In this document: positions 1 to 5,160 of the stretch, piece after piece
Layout of the letters: each line of letters begins with the position of its first letter
Numbering within the stretch: the first letter of the stretch is position 1
Source: Chloroflexota bacterium
GTDB taxonomy: Bacteria > Chloroflexota > Anaerolineae > UBA4142
Assembly (NCBI GenBank): GCA_023381515.1
Contig: JAMCQI010000069.1
Location: 1 to 11,944, forward strand
Direction: 5' to 3'
Length of the DNA: 11,944 nt
The notes under the pieces: generated by a model
What the model saw: the letters and a program-made list of their open reading frames with translations, nothing else
What the model was told of the DNA's origin: nothing
Databases searched by the model: none
Made by a program: the position numbers and the translations under genes

Positions 1-469
1 CATCTGCTTTTTTGCACATCCCCGCGGGAGAGCGACCATCGAAAAATCTCAGAGCGTCAGATTGAACGGCTGACTTCAGCCTTGGCTTACACGAACGGTT
101 GAGTCAAGATTTGGATAAAGTCCAGCTGAGACTACCATTGGGCGATCAAGAAACTGCGTTGGTATTTCGCCGGTGTTCCCGCTGGCGGATTTCGGCCGTT
201 CGACATGGAGGAAATCCGACGGCGGTACGGCAGGCAGCGGGTCATCACGCGATCGGCGTATCCAGTCGCGGAGGCGAATGCTCAGCGATCAGCCAGAGCC
301 GCCGGAGTAATCGAAGACTGTGCTTGCGGGAGAAATAGGGCTGTCCTAGTGCAGCAACGTAAACCTCCTGCACATCAGCCCGACCCGGATCTGCACACAA
401 ACCTGCGCAGAAATCTCGCCTGCGCACCGCGCTTTTACGTTGATGCACTATTAGAAATCGGCGGCACTA
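1..469. other. Stretch without a supported gene
   Basis: No RNA gene and no convincing intact reading frame is visible. The plus-strand frame starting at base 1 is broken by two TGA codons between about 100 and 140. It then runs open through about 205-470 with an arginine-rich translation that I do not recognise; its last residues before 470 (VDALLEIG) could join the open frame at 470-709 through a frameshift. The likeliest reading is decayed coding DNA left of the mobile region, but this is inference. Confidence 0.3.
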
Positions 470-709
470 TTGATCGACGAGTACGGCGAGCTCGACGTCC
501 ATCGGCACGCGATGTACTGTCTGTGGCTGATGCAGAAAGGCAAGGTGCACACCCCGCCTGCCTGGTTGACTGCATCGCTCAAGGGCGACTGGAGCGCGCC
601 GCACGGAATGCCGACCGAATGGATGCCGACAGTCTTGCGGTTCCGCGTGGATGAAAGCGCGTTCGCGGAGTTTACGCGAATCCTCAGGGACGATGAGAAA
701 GCCGTTTGA
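470..709 (+). CDS. Hypothetical protein fragment, possibly the C-terminal end of a replication- or HTH-type protein
   Basis: A 79-residue frame opens with TTG and ends at TGA. The frame is already open from 455, so the true start is unknown. I do not recognise a family with confidence. The central segment, with a Pro-Pro-Ala-Trp-Leu motif near residues 29-33 followed by a Trp-Ser-Ala-Pro motif near 41-44, resembles the tail seen in some replication-initiation and helix-turn-helix proteins, where a conserved Pro-x-x-Trp-Leu segment precedes a Trp-x-x-Pro. No ribosome binding site is evident. The upstream frame may have been separated from it by a frameshift, so this is better treated as a 5'-truncated remnant than as an intact small gene. 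It could also be a chance open frame. Confidence 0.3.
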   Translation: MIDEYGELDVHRHAMYCLWLMQKGKVHTPPAWLTASLKGDWSAPHGMPTEWMPTVLRFRVDESAFAEFTRILRDDEKAV

Positions 710-751
710 CACCCCGGCAGCGTGCGATGCTCCTGGGCTTGCTCCTCCGTT

Positions 752-780
752 TTGCGGGCGCTCAGAATTTGGGTTATAAT
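752..780 (+). promoter_or_regulatory. Sigma-70-type promoter upstream of the recombinase leader
   Basis: A perfect TATAAT (775-780) is preceded, across a 17-bp spacer, by TTGCGG (752-757), which matches three of six -35 consensus bases including TTG. The spacing is optimal. Transcription would begin near 787, about 195 bp before the recombinase start codon, leaving a long leader. The assignment rests on sequence match only. Confidence 0.5.
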
Positions 781-786
781 ACAAGT

Positions 787-952
787 GAACGGCTCTTCTT
801 TGTCCCGGTATCTGTCTCGATCACGCTTCGCGGGAGAGGCGCAGAGATGGTCCCTTCGGACGGGACGGACGTCGAAACACCGGTGTCACCCAACAACTCG
901 AAACACCCGTCGCCTGACGCGCATTCGCACGTCGCGACGGGTGTTTTTGTGT
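787..952 (+). ncRNA. Candidate structured leader or small RNA before the recombinase gene
   Basis: About 165 nt lie between the predicted transcription start and the terminator hairpin at 901-946. The segment contains a small hairpin (850-854 with 862-866), a 10-bp palindrome ACACCGGTGT (877-886), and a direct repeat TCGAAACACC (872-881 and 898-907). Because both repeat copies contain AAACACC, the terminator's 3' arm (GGTGTTT, 940-946) could pair with either one, which allows competing folds. It could be an attenuator for the recombinase or a free small RNA. No known riboswitch consensus could be fitted. Confidence 0.35.
901..952 (+). terminator. Strong intrinsic-terminator-like hairpin
   Basis: AAACACCCGTCGC (901-913) and GCGACGGGTGTTT (934-946) form a perfect 13-bp stem. 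The stem can be extended inside the loop by GACG (916-919) with CGTC (930-933). A T-rich tract (944-952, TTTTTGTGT) follows directly. It ends 32 bp before the recombinase start codon, so transcripts from the promoter at 752-780 must read through it to express the recombinase. Confidence 0.6.
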
Positions 953-983
953 CTATGCAAACCATCTGAGGGGAGCGCCGCCC

Positions 984-2132
984 ATGGCGACCCTGAAGAT
1001 TGAAACCGGCGCTGAAGGCAACCTGTGGGTCAGTCTCACCCGCTTTGGCGATGCAGAGCTTGCCCAGTTGAAGCAGATTCCGGGACACCGCTGGAACCCA
1101 GAGCGCAAGCAGTGGTCGTTTCCCGACACGCCGGCCACCCGCGCCACACTCGCCGAGCTGGTGGCGCGGCCTCCTTCTCCTCCCCCGCCGATCGTCGCGG
1201 TCAAGCCCAAGCAGGCGACCTCCCAGTCAAAACTCAAGAGAAATCGGTACGTCGCCGGCCGAGACCAGCCGCTGACGACCCATCCACCCCACCCGCTCAT
1301 AAAGGCAGTAGACGACGAGCTGGTCTTGCGCGGCATGGCGTACTTGACGCGCAAAGCGTATGGGCAACATCTGAGAAATTACTTCGATTGGTTGGCCGCA
1401 AAGCAGATCGAGGCGAGCAGGGCAACCCGGGATCAGATTCGTGCCTATCTGGTTGAACTGGCATCCAGCGGGCGCGTGTCGGCCTCGTATTGCCGAGGCG
1501 CGCGCGCGGCGATTGTCTTCTTGTACGACACGGCGTTGAAACAACACGAGAAAGTCAACGATCTACCCCGTATGAAGCGACCCGCCCAGTTGCCGCGCGT
1601 GTTGAGTCGCGAAGAGGTCGCCAAGATCATCAAGGTCACCACGTTCTTGAAACACAAGGCGCTCTTGGTGACGGCTTACTCGGCAGGCTTGCGCGTAGGC
1701 GAAGTCGTGCGCTTGAAAGTGAGCGACGTGGATTCCAGGCGAATGCAGATTCGTGTGACGGCGGGTAAGGGCGCAAAGGATCGCGACACGTTACTTTCGG
1801 CAACCGCGTTGGAAATACTCCGTCAGTACTTTCGCGCGTTCAGGCCAAAGGATTGGCTGTTTCCCGGCGACGATCCCAAAGACCATCTCTCCGAACGCGC
1901 CGCTCAAAAAGTATTTCACGACTCCTTAAAGAAAGCCGGAATCCTCAAGCCCGCGACCTTTCACACCCTGCGGCATTCGTTTGCAACCCATCTGCTGGAA
2001 GACGGGGTGGACATGCGCTATATCCAGGAACTGCTGGGGCACGGCAGTATTGAGACCACCGAACGATACACGCATGTCACCGAACGCGGCAAGCAGCACA
2101 TCAAAAGCCCGCTGGACAACTTCAGATTGTAG
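984..2132 (+). CDS. Tyrosine recombinase, integron-integrase-like, with N-terminal HARP-like domain
   Basis: A 382-residue site-specific recombinase that would cut and rejoin DNA through a tyrosine-DNA intermediate. The start is supported by a GAGGGGAG ribosome binding site. Residues about 22-60 form a small HARP-like module (KQIPGHRWNPE at 30-40, then KQWSFP at 42-47), followed by a proline-rich linker (62-75). The SAM-like core-binding domain spans about 104-195 and the catalytic domain about 200-378. The catalytic set is complete: R237, K262, H327, R330, H353 and Y362. The C-terminal SPLD motif and the HTLRHSFATHLL block resemble IntI, but the roughly 35-residue patch diagnostic of IntI, before the box II histidine, is absent: only a short loop lies between 290 and 325. 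It could therefore be a XerC-like relative rather than a true IntI. It lies directly upstream of the cassette-like region, in the same orientation. Confidence 0.95.
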   Translation: MATLKIETGAEGNLWVSLTRFGDAELAQLKQIPGHRWNPERKQWSFPDTPATRATLAELVARPPSPPPPIVAVKPKQATSQSKLKRNRYVAGRDQPLTTHPPHPLIKAVDDELVLRGMAYLTRKAYGQHLRNYFDWLAAKQIEASRATRDQIRAYLVELASSGRVSASYCRGARAAIVFLYDTALKQHEKVNDLPRMKRPAQLPRVLSREEVAKIIKVTTFLKHKALLVTAYSAGLRVGEVVRLKVSDVDSRRMQIRVTAGKGAKDRDTLLSATALEILRQYFRAFRPKDWLFPGDDPKDHLSERAAQKVFHDSLKKAGILKPATFHTLRHSFATHLLEDGVDMRYIQELLGHGSIETTERYTHVTERGKQHIKSPLDNFRL

Positions 2133-2194
2133 GGGGAATCATGGAGAAGACCTAAAGTGGCCAACGGGCGCACGACCCCATTTGGTTATCCGAA

Positions 2195-2261
2195 CCGAAC
2201 AGTGCGGGTAGCAAGACAACTTGAGCGTGGAATTCCGCGCTACCCGAACTGGACTGTTCGG
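2195..2261 (+). repeat. Long interrupted inverted repeat after the recombinase gene (attI/attC-like hairpin)
   Basis: CCGAACAGT (2195-2203) pairs perfectly with ACTGTTCGG (2253-2261), and GGGTAGC (2206-2212) pairs perfectly with GCTACCC (2239-2245). The two helices are separated by unequal unpaired bases: GC on the left and GAACTGG on the right. A 26-nt loop closes the structure. Two helices joined by an unpaired asymmetric spacer resemble a folded attC site. The flanking heptamers ACCGAAC and GTTCGGA match the R-box consensus only loosely. No T-tract follows, so it is not an ordinary terminator. It may be an accessory part of an attI-like site. Confidence 0.45.
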
Positions 2262-2284
2262 AGAATGTAAGTTACACGACATCT
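2262..2284 (+). other. Candidate recombination core site at the start of cassette 1
   Basis: The sequence ATGTAAGTTACAC (2265-2277) is a near-perfect inverted pair of recombinase half-sites, as expected of a simple L/R core site. The right half, GTTACAC (2271-2277), matches the integron R-box GTTRRRY at all but one position. The 14 bases from 2271 recur inverted at 2777-2790, at the other end of the adjacent gene. In integron terms, cassette 1 would begin between G2271 and T2272. This is inference from geometry. Confidence 0.45.
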
Positions 2285-2350
2285 CCGCCTCATCACTCAT
2301 GCGCTTTCCATCCTGACATTCCTATTTCTTGAAAAAGGAAAAAGGCATTT

Positions 2351-2773
2351 ATGAAATGTACCAACTGCGGCACTGACAATGCAGTAGGATTGAAATTCTG
2401 CGGCAACTGCGGAACACCACTGACACTGCCGTCTATTTCACAGTACCAACCGCAACCACCCAAAAACACTGTGGAAGAGACAGCACCAAAAATAAGTACA
2501 ATTGAGCAACGCCGTGCGATTCTCGACTGGGCTATATCACAACGGATTCGACTTGGTTATAGGTTAGCCGCACGTAGCGATACAACGGCACAATTGGTCA
2601 AGCCGAAAACCTTCAACGCGGTATTTGCTGTGATATGTGTTCTACTCATCGTCTTGTTTGGTATAGGGTTAGTTTTGCTGATAATCTACTTTATCGCGTA
2701 TCTGGCTCAGAAAGAGAAATCGGTTTATCTAGAAGTTGACCAATACGGCAGATTGAAAGTGACTGACCGCTAG
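2351..2773 (+). CDS. Zinc-ribbon membrane protein (cassette 1 gene)
   Basis: A 140-residue protein. The N-terminus is a double-CxxC zinc ribbon (C3, C6, C17, C20), a polar linker spans about 28-50, and a short conserved-looking segment at 51-86 contains a GYRLAARSDTTAQLVKPK motif. A strongly hydrophobic stretch at about 88-118 forms one long or two short membrane segments, and the C-terminal tail ends in a VYLEVDQYGRL motif. This architecture is recognisable from uncharacterised bacterial zinc-ribbon proteins. The biochemical role is unknown, and I assign none. The start follows an AAAAAGG-rich ribosome binding site. The gene is clearly more AT-rich than the ftsK cluster, which suggests acquisition. 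It is the only gene between the inverted arms at 2271-2284 and 2777-2790, and its stop codon lies 3 bp before the right arm, the compact layout typical of gene cassettes. Confidence 0.8.
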   Translation: MKCTNCGTDNAVGLKFCGNCGTPLTLPSISQYQPQPPKNTVEETAPKISTIEQRRAILDWAISQRIRLGYRLAARSDTTAQLVKPKTFNAVFAVICVLLIVLFGIGLVLLIIYFIAYLAQKEKSVYLEVDQYGRLKVTDR

Positions 2774-2776
2774 ACA

Positions 2777-2804
2777 AGATGTCGTGTAACACCTGCCCGC
2801 CGGC
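2777..2804 (+). other. Left half of an attC-like site, interrupted by the group II intron
   Basis: AGATGTCGTGTAAC (2777-2790) is the exact inverse of the cassette start at 2271-2284, and its last seven bases, GTGTAAC, match the R'' consensus RYYYAAC at all but one position. GCCCGCCG (2795-2802) then pairs with CGGCGGGC at 4936-4943. After G2803-C2804 the site stops at the intron boundary and resumes at 4851. The left strand thus reads R'', a short spacer and an L''-like arm, as in attC. Confidence 0.55.
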
Positions 2805-3345
2805 GTGCCCAGATAAATCTCAGCCAACTAGCTGGTGAAAGACCAGCCGAGGTAATGACCAAGCAGCCTCGTAGTGACCATCCTGTCAAGGAGTGATCCG
2901 AACACAGAAGCGATGTCACACTGGCACCTGCGGTAACGCCAGCGCAGATGTCACGACTCAGCAGTCCGTAACATCAAGTGAAGCTTGCCGCATCGTCAAG
3001 GTGTACTCACGCAAGTGAGCCAAGAGGGAGCCGAACCCGGCGGCGGGTGGTGAAGGCCGATGGAAGGCGTGAAGGGAACTTGGACTTGCAGCGCCGAAGA
3101 ACCCTCCGGTGTATGGAGCACGGAATGCTGGGAAAGCTGGCTGAGAAACTGGGGAGACCTCCTTGGGTCGTTGAGCACATTCAACGTAACCGACCCTATA
3201 AACCATAACCTGGTGAAATGGGAAGGGAAGCCCATGGATGGAGTCGGAGACGCCCATAGTAGTGACGATGATTGGGACAACATAACCCAATCGGAGCGAA
3301 GGGGCGTTGCTTTGTTCGAGCGTCTGAAGAAGGTAAGAGGAGCGA

Positions 3346-4670
3346 ATGCCAGCAATGGCTAACCCCGCAAAAGACACAACTCAACAACTTCAGAGGACGC
3401 TATACCGTGCGGCCAAGCAGAGTGACACCCGACGGTTCCATGCACTGTATGACAAGGTCTATCGGTGGGATGTCCTGCAACGAGCCTGGCAGCAAGTGAA
3501 AGCCAACGGAGGTGCACCTGGAGTAGACGGAGAAACCCTGGAAGACATCGAGCAGCAAGGGGTAGACAATGTGCTGCACGAACTGCAAACCCAACTCTGC
3601 GAAGGCGCTATCTACCATTGCCCGTGCGACGGGTGTATATCCCGAAACCGGGCAAGATAGAGAAACGCGGACTAGGTATTCCGCCCATTCGCGACCGCAT
3701 CGTACAAACCGCAGCGAAAATCGTGCTCGAACCGATTTTCGAGGCAGACTTTGTCGATTGCTCCTACGGTTTTCGACCGAAACGATCAACGCACGATGCG
3801 GAGGAACGCATTCGACAACTGGCGAACCAAGGGCGTGACTGGGTCGTGGATGCCGACATCCGTGCTTACTTTGACAGCATTGACCAAACGAAATTGCTGG
3901 ACGAGGTGGCAGAACGAGTGAGCGACCGACGGATGCTTAAGCTCATTCGCAAATGGTTGGATGCAGGGGTGATGGAAGAAGGGAATCTTCGCAGGACGAC
4001 AACGGGCACACCGCAAGGCGGGGTGATTTCGCCTTTACTGGCAAACATTTATCTGCATTATCTCGACCGCGAATGGCAGCAACATCGCAAACGGTTGGGG
4101 GAACTGGTTCGGTATGCCGATGACCTGGTAATCCTGTGCTCAACGTCTCAAGCAGCGGAAGCAGCGTTGAAACAACTAACCTGCATTCTGGCTGACCTGG
4201 GACTGCAAGTTCACCCAGACAAGACCCGTATTCGCTGTTTACAGAAAGGACGTGAGGGATTCGACTTCTTGGGTTTCCACCATCGCAAGAAAGAGTCCTG
4301 GCGATGGAAAGGACGCTACTACCTCCAGCGCTGGCCGAGTGGCAAGGCGATGTTAGCAATCCGCCAGAAGGTGAAAAGTATCGTTGGGCCACCTCGTCAA
4401 CGCCATCGAGCACCCCAGGAAGTCGTCAAAGAACTCAACCCAGTCCTGAGAGGCTGGGGCGGGTACTTTCAAAAGGGTAACTCCACACGCCAGTTGCGCC
4501 AAGTAGGCGACTATGTGGCACAACAGATGCGACTCTACATCAGCAAGAAACATCAGCAAAGCGGGCGAAACTGGGAGGAATACTCCGACACACTCCTGTA
4601 CAAGCACCTGGGACTGTATCGGTTGAGTGGAACTGGTCGATGGTACAACCCTGCGAAAGCCCAGGGGTGA
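3346..4670 (+). pseudogene. ltrA: Group II intron reverse transcriptase/maturase, frameshifted
   Basis: This protein would reverse-transcribe the spliced intron for retrohoming and help the intron fold and splice. The start at 3346 follows a GAGG-type ribosome binding site. The N-terminal part ([14 protein letters not shown]) runs to about 3600, and the frame then shifts. Homology resumes in another plus frame at [17 protein letters not shown], so one base appears to be missing within 3600-3608. Repaired length is about 441 residues. Catalytic aspartates are D171 (DADIRAYFD) and D259 and D260 of YADD (4113-4124); the [16 protein letters not shown] motif is at about 221-236. A maturase X domain follows ([12 protein letters not shown]). 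There is no C-terminal HNH endonuclease domain. As read, no full-length enzyme can be made. The defect could be biological or a sequencing error. Confidence 0.93.
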
Positions 4671-4681
4671 AGAACATCGGA

Positions 4682-4714
4682 GAGCCGTGTGCGGGAAAAC
4701 CGCATGCACGGTTC
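4682..4714 (+). ncRNA. Group II intron domain V
   Basis: A 33-nt hairpin begins GAGCCGTG and ends CACGGTTC, with a GAAAA-type tip between GCGG and CCGC and a bulge on the 3' side. The catalytic triad is AGC (4683-4685). It starts 11 bp after the reverse transcriptase stop codon, the expected arrangement. This is the catalytic core for both splicing steps. Confidence 0.9.
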
Positions 4715-4717
4715 GAT

Positions 4718-4850
4718 GAGGGGGAATAGGGGAACGACTCTGGGTGAGATGGTGCGGCTAATTGAGGCACTCGACTCCGAAAGGGCGAGAAACGAGCTGG
4801 CCAATGCACCTTCCTTGCTGGGAGTGCAGCGATCCTGCTCTCTACTCTAC
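4718..4850 (+). ncRNA. Group II intron domain VI with an unusually long distal part
   Basis: The base of the helix pairs GAG (4718-4720) with CTC (4845-4847), leaves A4844 bulged as the branch-point adenosine, and continues GGGGA (4721-4725) with TCTCT (4839-4843), counting G-U pairs. The intron ends in AC. Between the strands lie about 113 nt, whereas domain VI is normally a short hairpin of about 35-45 nt. The extra sequence could fold into further hairpins or represent an insertion. Confidence 0.7.
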
Positions 4851-4962
4851 ATTCCGCCACGGTCGCGGACTTTTGGCGTGTGGGATTTGCGCTGGCAAAC
4901 GTACTTGCATTTCGCAAGACGCCTTGCGGCGGAATCGGCGGGCGGTAGCGTTAGCCGTCATG
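4851..4962 (+). other. Right half of the attC-like site and start of cassette 2
   Basis: ATTCCGCC (4851-4858) pairs perfectly with GGCGGAAT (4928-4935), and CGGCGGGC (4936-4943) pairs with the left arm at 2795-2802. GGTAGC then leads to the R'-like heptamer GTTAGCC (4950-4956), one mismatch from GTTRRRY. The variable loop folds further: GGCGT (4875-4879) with ACGCC (4919-4923), enclosing hairpins TTTGC/GCAAA (4886-4899) and CTTGC/GCAAG (4904-4918). Without the intron the site is about 127 nt from R'' to R', similar in size to Vibrio cholerae VCR sites. Confidence 0.55.
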
Positions 4963-5002
4963 CCGTTGAAATGCCAATGCCCCTTCAGCAGGGCATCAAC
5001 GG
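4963..5002 (+). promoter_or_regulatory. Two-tier hairpin in the leader of the second zinc-ribbon gene
   Basis: CCGTTG (4963-4968) pairs with CAACGG (4997-5002), and ATGCCC (4977-4982) pairs with GGGCAT (4991-4996) around an 8-nt loop. Both stems are perfect. The structure ends 4 bp before the AAGGAGG ribosome binding site (5007-5013), so it could affect translation. Function is inferred from position only. Confidence 0.4.
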
Positions 5003-5019
5003 TTCAAAGGAGGCGTAGA

Positions 5020-5160
5020 ATGGATTGCAAAGTGTGCGGCACATCATTACCTGATGGTGCAATTGTCTGCTGGAAATGCGGAACGTCAGTCGCCTCGGAA
5101 GGGGCCATAACTCCAACATCACCAAGAGGAGTTAATCTAAGCCCATTGGTGACAAGTTAA
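5020..5160 (+). CDS. Short zinc-ribbon protein, 3' end replaced by an insertion sequence (cassette 2 gene)
   Basis: A near-ideal AAGGAGG ribosome binding site seven bases upstream fixes the ATG. The 46-residue product begins with a double-CxxC zinc ribbon (C3, C6, C17, C20; MDCKVCG and CWKCGTS), which is the same spacing as in the protein at 2351-2773. Residues 42-46 and the stop codon are read from the left terminal repeat of the IS element, so the native C-terminus is unknown. If the 5-bp TAAGC found on both sides of the IS is a target duplication, excision would put a TGA right after Ser41 and the native product would be a small peptide. Otherwise the gene was longer and is truncated. It shows no membrane segment. 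Function is unknown. Confidence 0.55.
   Translation: MDCKVCGTSLPDGAIVCWKCGTSVASEGAITPTSPRGVNLSPLVTS
5144..5159 (+). repeat. Left terminal inverted repeat of the IS
   Basis: CATTGGTGACAAGTTA, an exact inverse of 6568-6583. It contains the transposase stop codon (TAA on the minus strand, 5157-5159) and also supplies part of the stop codon of the interrupted plus-strand gene (5158-5160). Confidence 0.93.

Larger units (their letters stand above)
2805..4850 (+). mobile_element. Group II intron, 2046 bp, inserted in the attC-like stem
   Basis: The 5' end is GTGCCCAGAT, consistent with the GTGYG-type start of group II introns. Positions 2811-3340 carry the noncoding domain I-III region, with local hairpins such as the one formed by CTAGCTGGT and GACCAGC near 2830-2855. 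A reverse transcriptase gene lies in domain IV (3346-4670). Domain V is at 4682-4714 and domain VI at 4718-4850, with a bulged adenine (A4844) seven bases from the 3' end and a terminal AC. Both boundaries are independently supported: joining 2804 to 4851 restores a long inverted repeat in the host DNA. The AGC domain V triad and the GTGCCC start argue against class C. The intron has the same orientation as the flanking genes. Confidence 0.88.

Noticed and set aside
23..90. CGCGGGAGAG near the window start (repeated at 829-838) resembles the first strand of a glycine riboswitch.
   Set aside because: The conserved internal GCCGAAGG-type segment and the CUCUCAGGC-type 3' strand are missing in both places, so the match is just a short GC-rich word.
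901..952. The hairpin considered as half of an attC or attI site.
   Set aside because: It is a single uninterrupted stem followed by a T-tract with no R-box heptamers, which fits an intrinsic terminator better.
2795..3050. EBS1-IBS1 pairing between the upstream exon (GCCGGC, 2799-2804) and GC-rich domain I sequence near 3035-3050.
   Set aside because: Several offset matches are possible in this GC-rich sequence and none can be chosen by eye.
2960..3362. Open frames on both strands at 2958-3377.
   Set aside because: They lie in the structured noncoding domains of the intron and their translations show no family features.
2805..4850. The reverse transcriptase considered as a retron or diversity-generating element.
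   Set aside because: Domain V, the branch-point domain VI, the maturase-type C-terminus and the matching intron boundaries identify a group II intron; there is no template/variable repeat pair.
2805..4850. Assignment to the class C introns known to target attC sites.
   Set aside because: The domain V triad is AGC rather than CGC, the 5' end is GTGCCC, and insertion position and orientation differ from IIC-attC introns.
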